A stretch of DNA of 64,000 nucleotides from CAYVQF01 sp964454015 (GCA_964454015.1 CAYVQF010000029.1:3791-67790), one strand, 5' to 3'; positions 16,782 to 26,350 are shown, counted from the stretch's first letter. Translations and numbers: made by a program. Notes: generated by a model not told the origin, from the letters alone.

Positions 16782-17826
16782 GGCCACTCCAGGGCGTGCG
16801 CTGCGCGAAGTTGGCGGCGCCGATGTACAGCAGCGCCGAGGGCTCGGCCTCGAGCCAGCGCAGGTGGCGCTGAACGGCGCAGGCGCGCGCGTGGGCGCGG
16901 GGGTGGGTGCGGAAGGCGTTGCGAAGCTCTGGCAAGAGCCAGAGGGCGAAAGCGTACCCGTCGGCCTGGCGTTCCCCTTCGGCTTGCAGCACGGCGTTGT
17001 AAGCCGCGTCCTCGTCGCTCTCGGCGGCGGCAAAGTGCAGCATCAGGTGAGAGGCCTGCAGGGGCGAGTAGCCCAGGGCGAGGACCACGTCGAGGGCGAA
17101 AGCGTCCGCCTCCTGTTCTTGGCGCGCCGAGAGCGGCATGGACAAGATCTGCAGGATGTCGAGGAGAGAGTTGTTCGTGAGGAAGCTGTCATCGTTCCAC
17201 AGGCCTAAGGCGTGCATGGCCTGAATCGCCGCGCCTGGGTGGCGACCTTCATGGTGGGCGACCTCGTGAGCCAGGACCATGATCATCTGGGCTTCATTGT
17301 CGACCGCGGCGAGGAGGCCACGGGTGATGTAGATCTTGCCCCCAGGGGCGGCGAAGGCGTTGCTCTCGTCCACGTCGAGGATCTCGATGCGCCAGGGCAA
17401 TTGGCGCTGGGTGAAGGGGAGGATGCGCTGCAGGAGCGCTTCGAGGTAGCGCTGCGTCTGTGGGTCATCGACGAAATGACCAGCTAAGCCAAGGAGGCCA
17501 TGCATGGCGTCGCCGAGCCGGCCCTCTTCAACGTCGCTGAGCCAGGGGGTGGTCACCTCGATGGCCTCGCGCTGGAGGACGTAGGCGACGTCTTTGATGA
17601 GATCCGAGAGGAGCAACGGGTGGGCGCAGAGGAGCGGGTCCGGGACGAAGGTCGACAGATCCTCCCACTCCTGGGCCGCGGGCACTGGTGGCGCAGCGGC
17701 CAGGGTGGCGCTCCAGGTCAAGAGCACGAGGGCCAAGACCAGCGCGACCCCGCAGCCGCGGGATCCGGAGCGGCGGCCGACCTCATTCGGCCCAACAGAA
17801 CTGTACTCGGTGTATGCTCGCAGCAT
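16774..17826 (-). CDS. Secreted M48-family zinc metalloprotease
   Basis: 350 aa from ATG 17824-17826; this start overlaps the end of the upstream lipoprotein gene by 44 bases, and a later start cannot be excluded. A signal peptide-like helix (VALVLALVLLTWSATLAAA) precedes the catalytic domain. The zinc site is HEVAHHEGRH with the third ligand in ARQEQEADAFALD, and upstream FAAPGGKIYITRGLL is the typical M48 strand. A TPR-like tail ends the protein, as in BepA/YfgC, which degrades and assembles outer membrane proteins. Followed by an overlapping lipoprotein gene. Confidence 0.88.
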   Translation of the reverse strand: MLRAYTEYSSVGPNEVGRRSGSRGCGVALVLALVLLTWSATLAAAPPVPAAQEWEDLSTFVPDPLLCAHPLLLSDLIKDVAYVLQREAIEVTTPWLSDVEEGRLGDAMHGLLGLAGHFVDDPQTQRYLEALLQRILPFTQRQLPWRIEILDVDESNAFAAPGGKIYITRGLLAAVDNEAQMIMVLAHEVAHHEGRHPGAAIQAMHALGLWNDDSFLTNNSLLDILQILSMPLSARQEQEADAFALDVVLALGYSPLQASHLMLHFAAAESDEDAAYNAVLQAEGERQADGYAFALWLLPELRNAFRTHPRAHARACAVQRHLRWLEAEPSALLYIGAANFAQRTPWSGHE

Positions 17827-19234
17827 TATCGTTGTTCGCGATGACGAAGAGGCTGTCGTGGTGGGCGTAGACCAGGGAGGGCTGGCCCCCATTGAGGTCA
17901 GGCGTGAAGACACCCGGGAAGACATCGTCGCCGTGGGCGATCAAGTAGGCGATGTTGCTGCCGTCGTTCGCCGCGGCGACCATCATGAGCTCTGGTCCAT
18001 CGAAATACAGTGCCGTGAGCGGATGACTTGGGCGGTTAGGGAAAGCGCCGATGGGGTTCAAACCACTCCCGTCATTATTGATGCGCCAGACGCTGTTGCC
18101 GCCAACGACGAACCATCTCCCAGTGTAGGGGTTGTACAGGGCACCCAGTGGGTCCTCGATCATCCCTGAGAGGGAACTGTATTCCCATGAACCACTCCCC
18201 AAGGTCGCCGTTAAGACTTGCCGGTTCTGGTTGTGCATGACGGCGAAAAACGCCGTTTCCCCGGTGTGGACACCAAGCAAGCGACCGTTTGGGTGAGCGG
18301 CGGCCCAAGGTGAATCGTTATAAAAACAGAGTCCCTCGTGGATAATCAAATCGCTGGAGCCATTGGAGGGACAGTCTTCACCGCTGGCCTTTTGTAGTGT
18401 CCATTGCCCGAGATTGCCTTTGGGGTTCTGAGGGGTGCTGCCGCTCTCAGGGAGCAGGCCAAAGAGGCTCTGCCCATCGTTCGGGTGGAGGTTGTAGGGC
18501 GCGAGGCTGGCCGGGGCTTGACCGTCGATGACAAAGCGGTCGTCTGCGTTGTTGACGAAGGCCAAGCAGGAGCCATCCACGACCTCTGAATTGGGGCCCT
18601 GGCCGTCGTGGATCAAGAGGTAGCCCAGCTCGGAGCCAAGCGCCGTTGGGATGACCTGGTAGAGAGGGACGTCACAGATATTCTCGGTGCTGGACGTTGT
18701 TAGGTCACTCAGGTGCGCATCGTTGCCACCGAGGTCGACTTGCACCACGGCACTGTCACTGAAGAAAAGAAGCATCCTTTCCCCTGCCGGCGCGCCGCGC
18801 CAGATCGTGGCTTCCAGTTGGATGTCGAAGGTGGTCTTGCGGTAGAAGAGATTGTGGAGTCCACTCGAATCAGGCGCGGCAGGTACCCAATTGTCGGCTG
18901 ATGGGCAGGGGTGGGCGATGACCTCGTCCTCTTCTTGGTCCGCCGCGTCGATGTCTGCGTCGGGGATGACATCAGGGATGACGTCGGGGATGACGTCGGG
19001 GATGACGTCGGGGGGGAGGTCTGCCGTGTCGTCGACGTCAACGGTCTCCGCTCCGAGGTCTTCGCTGAGGTCGGTGTCGGGTTCAGGGAGCTCGGTGTCG
19101 CCAGCGGTGTCGCTGGCCTCGGTCTCCTCCGGCGGCGAGTCCTGGTCCTGCAGGGTCCAGTCCATGCCCAAGGTACAGGCGTTCAGACCCAGGGCGGCGA
19201 TGAACACGAGGAAATAATGCCGGTGAGGGTGCAT
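17783..19234 (-). CDS. Lipoprotein with acidic Asp-Val-Ile-Pro repeat linker
   Basis: 483 aa from ATG 19232-19234, preceded by GGAGG. The leader ends in LGLNAC. Residues about 28-110 are very rich in Asp, Glu, Pro and Thr and include four tandem DVIP units coded by a 12-base repeat (about 18964-19012). The rest is a beta-rich domain with SVWRINNDGSGL and GSNIAYLIAHGDD, resembling beta-propeller-like surface proteins. Base composition is noticeably less GC-rich than the neighbours. Surface lipoproteins with acidic stalks of this kind are typical of Myxococcota. Function unknown. Confidence 0.8.
   Translation of the reverse strand: MHPHRHYFLVFIAALGLNACTLGMDWTLQDQDSPPEETEASDTAGDTELPEPDTDLSEDLGAETVDVDDTADLPPDVIPDVIPDVIPDVIPDADIDAADQEEDEVIAHPCPSADNWVPAAPDSSGLHNLFYRKTTFDIQLEATIWRGAPAGERMLLFFSDSAVVQVDLGGNDAHLSDLTTSSTENICDVPLYQVIPTALGSELGYLLIHDGQGPNSEVVDGSCLAFVNNADDRFVIDGQAPASLAPYNLHPNDGQSLFGLLPESGSTPQNPKGNLGQWTLQKASGEDCPSNGSSDLIIHEGLCFYNDSPWAAAHPNGRLLGVHTGETAFFAVMHNQNRQVLTATLGSGSWEYSSLSGMIEDPLGALYNPYTGRWFVVGGNSVWRINNDGSGLNPIGAFPNRPSHPLTALYFDGPELMMVAAANDGSNIAYLIAHGDDVFPGVFTPDLNGGQPSLVYAHHDSLFVIANNDNAASIHRVQFCWAE
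18964..19012. repeat. 12-base tandem coding repeat (DVIP)
   Basis: Four copies of GATGACGTCGGG (one varying as GATGACATCAGG) lie in the stalk of the lipoprotein gene on the minus strand. Likely variable in copy number. Confidence 0.85.
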
Positions 19235-19381
19235 CTTCTACCTCCAGGAACGACGCTTGGCGCGCAGCGTCTTCTACGATAGCACAGAAGTTGGGCAGAC
19301 GTCGCAATTTTGCCTGTGCCGCTGAGATGTTCCATGAGCCCGAGGGCTGCAGTGGTGCCCAGGAAGGGAGGCGTTGAAGGG

Positions 19382-20908
19382 ATGGAGATGCGTGGGCTAC
19401 TTTTGGTGTCCCTGTTGCTGGCGAGTGGCGCAGGCTGCGAGGCGGCGCGCGATGAAGGCGCTAAGCCTGCGGAGGCCACGCGCCCGGGTGCCGAGGAAGG
19501 GGGCGCCCCCGGGGCGGAGGCAGCGCCAGGCCTCGAGGCGGCCGCCGAGGTAGGGCGCTGGGGCGCGTGGCAAATAGACCTGGACGACTACGCCTGTTGC
19601 CTGGCGCGCCTGGATCTCCTCGCCAGGCCGCCGAGCGCCGCCCGCAAGGCCGATCCCTCGCTGCAGCAAGCCCTGGTGCGCCAGTGCCTCCGCGGGCAAG
19701 TGGTGCGGAGCATGGCGGCCCAGCGCGAGATGAGGGCGAGCGAAGAGGATTTTGAAGCCGCGTTGCAGACCTATCCTCGGGCGCGCGAGTTGGGTGGCAC
19801 CCTGAGCGCCGTGGCGGCGGCGCTGGAGGTGGCGCCGGCGTGTTTGCGCCGTGCCCTGGAGCCAGATATTTTCGCGCCGGGGTTGACGGCGGCGCTGTTG
19901 GCGGAGATCGACGCGGCGCACCTGGAGGCGCGCTTCATGCACGAGCACGCCGAGTGGACCCTGGAGGTGGTGCGCTTTCTCAATGTGCCGTCGTCGGCTG
20001 AGATCACCCACCTGGCCGAGGGCGCGCCGGATCTCATCGAGGCCTACTACGCTGCCAACAAAGACCGCTTCTATCGCCCGGGCCAGGTCACTTTGCGCCG
20101 GGTGGTGTTGCGCGTCGCGGCCGACGCTGCGCCTGAGACGCGAGGGCGAGTGCGCCAAGCGGCCGAGGAGGTGCGGCGCCGGGCGGCCTTGGAGGACTTT
20201 GCGGCCTTGGCCTCGTCCCTGACGGAGATCCCCGAGGAGCGCGAGCGTGGGGGGCTGTTGCCGCCCATGTCACCGACCCGGGCGCCCTGGACCGACGCCC
20301 TGCTGCCCGGGAGCCTGAGCGAAGTCATGGAGGTGGCCGAGGGCTACGCGGTCTACCGCCTCGAGGCGCGGCGAGAGGGGCGCGTGCAGGAGCTGGAGCC
20401 GGCCTTGGCGCGAGAAATCGCCAGCCTGATCATCCAGGAGCGGGGGGCGGCACCGAGCGTGAGCTGGGTGGCCCAGGCGGCCCAGGCGGCGCTGCAACGG
20501 GACGACGCCGCGGCGCTGAAGGCCCTGCTGGCGCAGCACCCCTCGGATCACTATCAGCTTCCGGCGGCGCCCTATGTGGCTTTTGGCCGCCTGCCTGGGA
20601 TGGGGCCCTTGCCGCGGCTGCTGGCGACGCTGCACCACCTCGAACCGGGCGAGGTCAGCGCGCCGGTCTTGGAGGGGGAACAGGTCTATGTGGTCAAGGT
20701 CGTGGCGCGGCGTCTGCCTGATCCCGGGGCTTGGGCCACCCAGAAGGCGCAGTATCGCCAGCAGGTCGTGGAGCGCGAACGGGGGCGCATCCTGGACGAG
20801 GCGGTGGCCGCGCAGCTCAGCGCAGCGCCGGAGCTGGACCTGCGCGTCTTGCAACGCCGCTATGGGGTGTTGCGCCGCGACGGCGTGATCGAGGCGGTGG
20901 GCGATTAG
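19382..20908 (+). CDS. Parvulin-type peptidyl-prolyl isomerase lipoprotein
   Basis: 508 aa from ATG 19382 (or 19388), behind GGGAGG. Leader MEMRGLLLVSLLLASGAGC ends in a lipobox. After an Ala/Glu/Gly-rich stretch, a SurA-like N-terminal helical region (residues about 60-220) leads into a parvulin domain with YYAANKDRFYRPGQVTLRRVVL, FAALASSLTE, GGLLPPM, PWTDALLPGSLSEVMEVAEGYAVYRLEAR. A second, weaker PPIase-like unit follows (GRLPGMGPL ... LEPGEVSAPVLEG). The family folds outer membrane proteins in the periplasm (SurA, PrsA). Its stop shares four bases with the stop of the convergent gene. Confidence 0.82.
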   Translation: MEMRGLLLVSLLLASGAGCEAARDEGAKPAEATRPGAEEGGAPGAEAAPGLEAAAEVGRWGAWQIDLDDYACCLARLDLLARPPSAARKADPSLQQALVRQCLRGQVVRSMAAQREMRASEEDFEAALQTYPRARELGGTLSAVAAALEVAPACLRRALEPDIFAPGLTAALLAEIDAAHLEARFMHEHAEWTLEVVRFLNVPSSAEITHLAEGAPDLIEAYYAANKDRFYRPGQVTLRRVVLRVAADAAPETRGRVRQAAEEVRRRAALEDFAALASSLTEIPEERERGGLLPPMSPTRAPWTDALLPGSLSEVMEVAEGYAVYRLEARREGRVQELEPALAREIASLIIQERGAAPSVSWVAQAAQAALQRDDAAALKALLAQHPSDHYQLPAAPYVAFGRLPGMGPLPRLLATLHHLEPGEVSAPVLEGEQVYVVKVVARRLPDPGAWATQKAQYRQQVVERERGRILDEAVAAQLSAAPELDLRVLQRRYGVLRRDGVIEAVGD

Positions 20909-21894
20909 GGCGCGTTGCCGTCGAGGTTGAGGGGGGGCTGGGTCGAGGGCTGGAGGCGGTGGAGCTCGCAGCCGGGGAGGTGAAGGGGGAGCGTCGCAGC
21001 ATCGGGCCCGTAGAGGCTGACGCTGCGCGCTTGGCTGTGTTGGGCGAAGTAGTGCAGCTCCTGGTGGCTGGCCAACAGCAGACGGGCAGCGGGGATTGGG
21101 GGAGGAGGTGGGAGGGGCGCCGGGGGAGCGCCGGGGCTCACCTCGATGGCGGCGGCGTAAAAGGGGCTTGGCTTGGCCGGCGCGCTCTGCAGGCTGAGGA
21201 TGAGGTCGGCCCTCTCGGTGGGTGTGGGGGGCGTGGGGTGGTGTTGCTGATAGAGGCGGAGAAAGCGCTGGATTTTGGTGTCGACGCGGTAGGGTCGGGC
21301 GGCGCGGTCGAGGCGGGCGGCGACCTCGAGGAGGGGGGCCCAGTGGGTGCTGGTCACGACGACTTTGGGGGAGCAAGCCTGGAGGTCGTCGATGCGCTGC
21401 CACAGGTCGTCCCAGGCCTCTTCCCGCGCAGCGGGGGTCGCGGCGAGGTGGGTTGGGCAGTGCATGAGGAGGTGATCGCAGCGCCGCACGGTGATGGAGG
21501 GGAAGAGGGCGCCCCCCTGAAGTGGTCCCAAAAGGGGAACGGCGAGGAGCCTCTCACCAGCATGTTCGCAGAGCGCCTGCATGGCGCCAGGGAGAACGCC
21601 AGCGGGGAGGAGTTCGATGCGGACGCCAGCCACGGTGATGGGGCGGTGTGGCGGCAGGGGTAGGGCCCGCAGGGCGTAGGGGCGGCGGCGTTGGAGGAGG
21701 GCGAGGGTGGCGGGGCTGAGGATGGCGCGTTGGTGGGCCGGGGCGGGGGCGCAGGCCGAGGAGATGAAGGCGAGGGGGCGGCGGCGCTGGGGGTCGAACC
21801 ACAGGGCGGCGCCGCGGAGGCGGAGATCATCGGTGAGGGTGAAGGGGCGGTGGGGCATGTCGCGGCCAAATGGGTGCGCAAAGACGCGCGCCAT
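20905..21894 (-). CDS. Metallo-beta-lactamase-fold protein lacking its metal ligands
   Basis: 329 aa from ATG 21892-21894; ATG 21858 is an equally possible start, and neither has a clear ribosome site. The framework matches DNA-ligase-associated or CPSF-like MBL exonucleases: a WFDP motif, then LAFIS, then TPAT-like SPATLALLQ, LPLPP, VRIELLPAG and a Q-containing strand, and FLRLYQ near the C-terminus. The normal HxHxDH is replaced by SSACAPAP (residues 45-52), the normal AGHxxGSAQ by AGVLPGAMQ (98-106), and the following GD is absent. It therefore looks like an inactive relative kept for binding or structure. The homology call is by pattern and is moderately sure. Confidence 0.6.
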   Translation of the reverse strand: MARVFAHPFGRDMPHRPFTLTDDLRLRGAALWFDPQRRRPLAFISSACAPAPAHQRAILSPATLALLQRRRPYALRALPLPPHRPITVAGVRIELLPAGVLPGAMQALCEHAGERLLAVPLLGPLQGGALFPSITVRRCDHLLMHCPTHLAATPAAREEAWDDLWQRIDDLQACSPKVVVTSTHWAPLLEVAARLDRAARPYRVDTKIQRFLRLYQQHHPTPPTPTERADLILSLQSAPAKPSPFYAAAIEVSPGAPPAPLPPPPPIPAARLLLASHQELHYFAQHSQARSVSLYGPDAATLPLHLPGCELHRLQPSTQPPLNLDGNAP

Positions 21895-22046
21895 CGATAT
21901 GGCATGGATTGCGGCGGTTGTGTAGGGCCATCGGATCTACTATGGTGCGCGAATGTAGCCGTAGACAGGTTGGCTTGCGTAACGTGGGCCCTGTCGCGCT
22001 GCCGATCGCAGTAGAGCGTCGACTACGAGTGAGGTGACGGGGAGCC

Positions 22047-23174
22047 ATGGCCATTTGTCCAAGTTGTCGTAGCGTTGGTGAGTTGGGTGCGGATTGTCCT
22101 CGCGATGGCTTTGTTTACGTGAACGAGGCCGTGTTGGCCTCGGCGCCTGACGGCCACCTCTTGGGCCAGAAGATCGGCGGGAAGTTCGTGCCCATGGAGC
22201 TGCTCGGTGAGGGTGGCATGGGCTACATCTACAAGGCGGTGCAGAAGCCCGTCGGCCGGGCGGTGGCTCTCAAGGTCCTCAAAGACGATTTCATGCATGA
22301 CAGCGTGATTCGCGACCGCTTTTTGCGTGAGGCCGAGGCCATCGCGCGGATGAGCCACCGCAACATCGTCATGCTCTTCGACAGTGGGCTGGATGAGCGC
22401 ACGGGTGTGCTCTACATGGCCATGGAATTCCTCAACGGCAAGCCCGTGTCCCAGGAGATGCGGCAACAACTGTCGCTGCGCCGGGTGGTCTCCATGGCGT
22501 TGGGGATCGCCAATGCCCTGGCCGAGGCGCACAAGCACGGGATCATCCACCGGGATCTGAAGCCGGAGAACGTCTTCTTGGTGCGCGATGAGGATGGCAA
22601 AGAGGTGCCCAAGGTGCTGGACTTTGGCTTTGCGCGGCTGCAGGGGGCGACGAAGAAGTTGACCCAGGCGGGCATCGCCTTTGGCACCCCGCACTACATG
22701 GCGCCCGAGCAAGCCATGGGGCTCGAGGGCGTGACGGCGGCGGCCGACGTCTATGCCTTGGGGATCATGCTCTTCGAGATGGTGTGTGGCGATGTGCCTT
22801 ATGATGGCAACAACGCCATGGAGGTGATGCACAAACAGGTCAACGCGCCCATCCCGCCCGTGGTGCCCCGCGCGGGTCTCAACCCGCCGGCACGGCTGGT
22901 GCGGCTCATCGAGCGCTCCATCCAGAAAGAGCCTGAGGACCGCTACCCCGACGGGGCGGCGGTGCAGGCCGAGCTGCTCGCCATCCACGATGAAATCGAG
23001 TCCATGGGTTTGGCCGTGAGCCAACCGATGATGCCCATGACCATGGCCCCGGGGGGGAGCCCGGTGAACACCGGGGGCGTGAAGACGCAGCAGATGCTGA
23101 TTTTGATTGGCGGCGCCGTGGTCTTTGCCGTGTTGGGCCTGGCCATTGCCCTGATCATCGTCGCCCTGCGTTGA
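22047..23174 (+). CDS. Ser/Thr protein kinase with N-terminal zinc-ribbon-like motif and C-terminal TM helix
   Basis: 375 aa from ATG 22047. The N-terminus CPSC ... CPRDG resembles the zinc ribbon found before many Myxococcota kinases (only three cysteines visible). The kinase domain (about residues 45-310) is complete: LGEGGMGYIYKA loop, VALKVL lysine, HRDLKPENV, DFGFAR and GTPHYMAPEQ. A Met/Pro/Gly-rich linker leads to a single transmembrane helix (MLILIGGAVVFAVLGLAIALIIVAL), so the kinase faces the cytoplasm with almost no outer domain. It is followed after 19 bases by the flavoprotein gene. Confidence 0.93.
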   Translation: MAICPSCRSVGELGADCPRDGFVYVNEAVLASAPDGHLLGQKIGGKFVPMELLGEGGMGYIYKAVQKPVGRAVALKVLKDDFMHDSVIRDRFLREAEAIARMSHRNIVMLFDSGLDERTGVLYMAMEFLNGKPVSQEMRQQLSLRRVVSMALGIANALAEAHKHGIIHRDLKPENVFLVRDEDGKEVPKVLDFGFARLQGATKKLTQAGIAFGTPHYMAPEQAMGLEGVTAAADVYALGIMLFEMVCGDVPYDGNNAMEVMHKQVNAPIPPVVPRAGLNPPARLVRLIERSIQKEPEDRYPDGAAVQAELLAIHDEIESMGLAVSQPMMPMTMAPGGSPVNTGGVKTQQMLILIGGAVVFAVLGLAIALIIVALR

Positions 23175-23193
23175 GGGTGACCGCGGAGGGAAC

Positions 23194-24474
23194 GTGGAGC
23201 ACGTCAAGACCCTGATCGTCGGCGCAGGCGTCACGAGCCTGGCTTGCGCCAATTATCTGCAGAACAAAGACTACCTGATCATCGAGCGCGACGATGCCAT
23301 AGGGGGCTACTGCAAGACCGTCAAGCAGGATGGCTTCGTCTGGGACTATTCGGGTCACTTTTTCCACTTCCGGGACAAAGCCATCGAGCAGATGCTGGTG
23401 GCGCGTATGCCAGCGGGGGAAGTGCAGACCATCGCCCGCTGCTCGCAGGTCTATCACCAGGGCAACGTGGTCGATTTTCCCTTCCAGAAGAACATCCACC
23501 AGTTGCCCCAAGCGGATTTCATCGATTGCCTCTATGACCTGGTCTTTGCCGAAGAGGCCCACCCCGATGAGGGTGCGTCCTTCAAGGAGATGGTCTATCG
23601 CCGCTTTGGCCGGGGGATCGCCGAGCGTTTCTTGGTTCCCTACAACGAGAAGCTCTACGCCTGCGATTTGGGCGATCTGGATCGGGACGCCATGGGGCGC
23701 TTTTTCCCCTACGCCGACCTGCGCGACATCGTGCGCAACATGCGCCAAGCGGACAACCGCTCTTATAACGCCACCTTCACCTATCCACGGGGCGGCGCCA
23801 TCCGCTACGTCGAGGCCCTGTTGGCGGGGGTGGACACGGGGCGGCTCGCCTTGAACGAGGCCCTGGTCGGCCTCGACCTGGAGAAGCGGGTGGCGCGCAC
23901 CAGCAAGCGCGAGATCGCCTATGAGCGCCTGGTGTCCAGCGCGCCCTTCGTCGATCTCTTGCGTGCTGCGGGGCTGCCTTTTGCAGAGGCGGCCTTCCGC
24001 ACCAACAAGGTGCTGGTGTTCAACCTGGGCTTCGACCGCAAGGGCTGGACCAAGCCCCACTGGGTCTACTTCCCGGATCGGGACTTCTCTTTTTATCGCG
24101 TGGGTTTTTACGACAACATCTTTGGGGCCGATCGCATGAGCCTCTACGTCGAGATCGGGGCGCCCACGGACCAGAGCCTCGACGTCGCGGCGGCCCAGGC
24201 CCAGGTGCTGGCCGACCTGGCGCGAGCGGGCATCGTCGACGGTCACCGCTGCATCTCATCCCACCACGTGGTCCTCGACCCGGCCTATGTGCACATCACG
24301 GCCGAGTCCCTGCGCGCTACGGCGCGGTGGCGCGAGGCCCTGGGCACGGCTGGGGTCTACAGCATCGGCCGCTACGGTGGTTGGACCTATTGCTCCATCG
24401 AAGACAACATCATCGAGGCGCGGGCGCTGGCGGAGCGCTTCAACAGCGTCGAAGGCCACGCGGCGCCTCTCTGA
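23194..24474 (+). CDS. FAD-dependent amine-oxidase/UDP-galactopyranose-mutase-like protein
   Basis: 426 aa from GTG 23194, behind GAGGG. The FAD Rossmann motif is VGAGVTSLACA at residues about 9-19, with the glutamate of the second strand in IIERDDAIGGYC. Other marks are DYSGHFFHFRD, PYNEKLYACDLGDL and a C-terminal SIGRYGGWTYCSIEDNIIEA that closes the FAD site. Members act on nucleotide sugars or protoporphyrinogen-like substrates and are common in polysaccharide loci. Substrate unknown; no sugar genes are adjacent. It is next to a kinase gene and convergent with the deaminase gene nine bases away. Confidence 0.82.
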   Translation: MEHVKTLIVGAGVTSLACANYLQNKDYLIIERDDAIGGYCKTVKQDGFVWDYSGHFFHFRDKAIEQMLVARMPAGEVQTIARCSQVYHQGNVVDFPFQKNIHQLPQADFIDCLYDLVFAEEAHPDEGASFKEMVYRRFGRGIAERFLVPYNEKLYACDLGDLDRDAMGRFFPYADLRDIVRNMRQADNRSYNATFTYPRGGAIRYVEALLAGVDTGRLALNEALVGLDLEKRVARTSKREIAYERLVSSAPFVDLLRAAGLPFAEAAFRTNKVLVFNLGFDRKGWTKPHWVYFPDRDFSFYRVGFYDNIFGADRMSLYVEIGAPTDQSLDVAAAQAQVLADLARAGIVDGHRCISSHHVVLDPAYVHITAESLRATARWREALGTAGVYSIGRYGGWTYCSIEDNIIEARALAERFNSVEGHAAPL

Positions 24475-24483
24475 GGGGCCAGG

Positions 24484-25806
24484 TCAGAAGCCGAGGGCGG
24501 CGAGGGCCTCTCTCCCGGCGGCCAGCCGGGCGGGGGCGTCGATGGTGACGACGCGGCCGTCGTCGACGACGAGGCGGCCGTCGACCCAGACGCTGCGCAC
24601 GTTCTCCGGGAAGGAGGCGTAGACCAAGGTCGAGGCGATTTGCTGTGGAGCGACGCCATTGTAGGCCTGATCGAAGCGGTGGAGGACGAGATCGGCTTTC
24701 TTGCCCACTTCGACGCTGCCGATCTCGTGGTCCAAGCCCAGGGCCTTGGCGCCGTCCATGGTGGCCATGCGGATGACCCTGTTGGCGGGCATGGCCGTGG
24801 GGCCATGGGGGACCTTCTGCACGAGGGCGGCCACGCGCATCTCCGTGTGGATATCGAGGGTGTTGTTGCACGGGGCGCCGTCGCTGCCGATGCCGACGTT
24901 GACCCCGGCCTCTTGCATGGCGGGGATGGGGGCGATGCCTGAGCCGAGTTTGAGGTTGGTGATGGGACAGTGGGCGATGGAGGTGCCGGTCTCAGCCAGG
25001 ATGGCGTGCTCCCGCGCGTCGGTCCACACGCCGTGGGCCAAGACCACATCGGGTCCGGTGAGTCCGCAGGCGTGCAGGTACTCGATGTTGCGCAGGCCGT
25101 GCAGGGCGAGGGAGGTCTCGACCTCGAAGGGGGTCTCCGAGGCGTGGGTGTGGATGCCAGCACGGAGATCGCGGGCCAGGGCGGCGACGTCGCGCAAGAG
25201 GGCATCGGAGCAGGAGATGGCGAAGCGCGGCGCGAAGGCATAGCCGATGCGACCGTTGGCGCGCCCCTGCCAGGTGCGGCAGAGGCGCTCTGCCTCGCGC
25301 AGGCTGTCCTCGCGGCGTTCGCGCAAGCCAGGAGGGGCGTCGGGGGCGTCCATCATGCATTTGCCGATGACGGCGCGCATGCCGCTCTCTTCGACGGCGG
25401 CGCCGATGGCGTCACTGTGGTGTACCGTGCCCATGTCGAGGATGCAGGTGGTGCCGCTGCGCAGGAGCTCGGCCAGGCCAATGTCGGCGCTGGCCCGCAG
25501 TGAGGTGGGGGTGTGGGCGGCCTCCATGGGCCAGATCCGGTGCTGGAGCCAATCCATCAGGGCCAGATCGTCGGCCAGGTTGCGGAAGAGCACCTGGCAC
25601 AGGTGCACATGGATCTGGACGAAGCCTGGGGTGAGCACGGCGCCGCTGGCGTCGATGATCTGGGTGCCAGGGGCGGTGGCCAGGGTGCCTGTGGGTGCGA
25701 TGGCGGCGATGCGCCCATCGACGATGTGGACGTCAGTGGCGGCGCGCACGCTGTCCTGGGGGTCGACGGTGAGGACCGTGGCGTTGTGAATGAGGGTCGC
25801 TGTCAT
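24484..25806 (-). CDS. Amidohydrolase of the adenosine-type (MTA/SAH/5'-deoxyadenosine) deaminase group
   Basis: 440 aa. Metal-site motifs in order: HVHLCQ (first strand), HTHASETPFE, HGVWTD and GSDGAPCNN, with the carboxyl-terminal small beta domain typical of these enzymes. This set is the MtaD/TrzN/deoxyadenosine deaminase group, which hydrolyses exocyclic amino groups of purine-like substrates, using one zinc or iron ion. HxH, a lysine-free site, H and D are all in place. It is the last gene of a six-gene minus-strand run, 43 bases after coaD. Confidence 0.85.
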   Translation of the reverse strand: MTATLIHNATVLTVDPQDSVRAATDVHIVDGRIAAIAPTGTLATAPGTQIIDASGAVLTPGFVQIHVHLCQVLFRNLADDLALMDWLQHRIWPMEAAHTPTSLRASADIGLAELLRSGTTCILDMGTVHHSDAIGAAVEESGMRAVIGKCMMDAPDAPPGLRERREDSLREAERLCRTWQGRANGRIGYAFAPRFAISCSDALLRDVAALARDLRAGIHTHASETPFEVETSLALHGLRNIEYLHACGLTGPDVVLAHGVWTDAREHAILAETGTSIAHCPITNLKLGSGIAPIPAMQEAGVNVGIGSDGAPCNNTLDIHTEMRVAALVQKVPHGPTAMPANRVIRMATMDGAKALGLDHEIGSVEVGKKADLVLHRFDQAYNGVAPQQIASTLVYASFPENVRSVWVDGRLVVDDGRVVTIDAPARLAAGREALAALGF

Positions 25807-25849
25807 GGGATGGGTGACCTCTGGCTGGGTGGGGCGCGGGGCTAAGGCT

Positions 25850-26350
25850 TTAGCCGCACAAGCGTTCCATCAAGGCGCGGGCGACGTGTTCGGGCACATA
25901 GGCCCTGACGTCGCGCCCGCAGCCGGCGATTTCTTTGACGACCGAGGAGGAGACGAAGAGGGTCTCGGGGTCGGCGATGAGGAAGATGCTCTCGATCTGC
26001 GGGGCCAAGTCCATGTTGGCCAGGCCCATCTGAAACTCGAACTCGAAGTCGCCCACGGCACGCAGCCCGCGCAAGAGGACCTTGGCGCCGACGGCGTGGC
26101 AGAAGTCGACCAAGAGCGAGTCGAAGGCCTGCACCACGACGTGGTCGAAAGCGCCGAGGGAGGCTTCGAGCATGGCGATGCGCTCTTCGACGGAGAAGGT
26201 GTAGGTCTTGCGCGGGTTGTTGCCGACGGCGACGACCAAGCGGTCGAAGAGTCGCGCGCCGCGTTCGATGAGATTGAGGTGGCCAAAGGTCGGGGGATCG
26301 AAGGAGCCGCCGTAGACCGCGGCTCTGTTCTCCCCGTGTGTTCCGCTCAT
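25850..26350 (-). CDS. coaD: Pantetheine-phosphate adenylyltransferase
   Basis: 166 aa, the usual length. The nucleotidyltransferase motif is GGSFDPPTFGHLNLIERG (TxGH site). Downstream are VGNNPRKTYTFSVEERIAML, LLRGLRAVGDFEFEFQM and SSSVVKEIA, all diagnostic for CoaD. It transfers AMP to 4'-phosphopantetheine, the penultimate step of coenzyme A synthesis. It sits among unrelated signalling genes, 30 bases downstream of a membrane protein gene. Confidence 0.95.
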   Translation of the reverse strand: MSGTHGENRAAVYGGSFDPPTFGHLNLIERGARLFDRLVVAVGNNPRKTYTFSVEERIAMLEASLGAFDHVVVQAFDSLLVDFCHAVGAKVLLRGLRAVGDFEFEFQMGLANMDLAPQIESIFLIADPETLFVSSSVVKEIAGCGRDVRAYVPEHVARALMERLCG

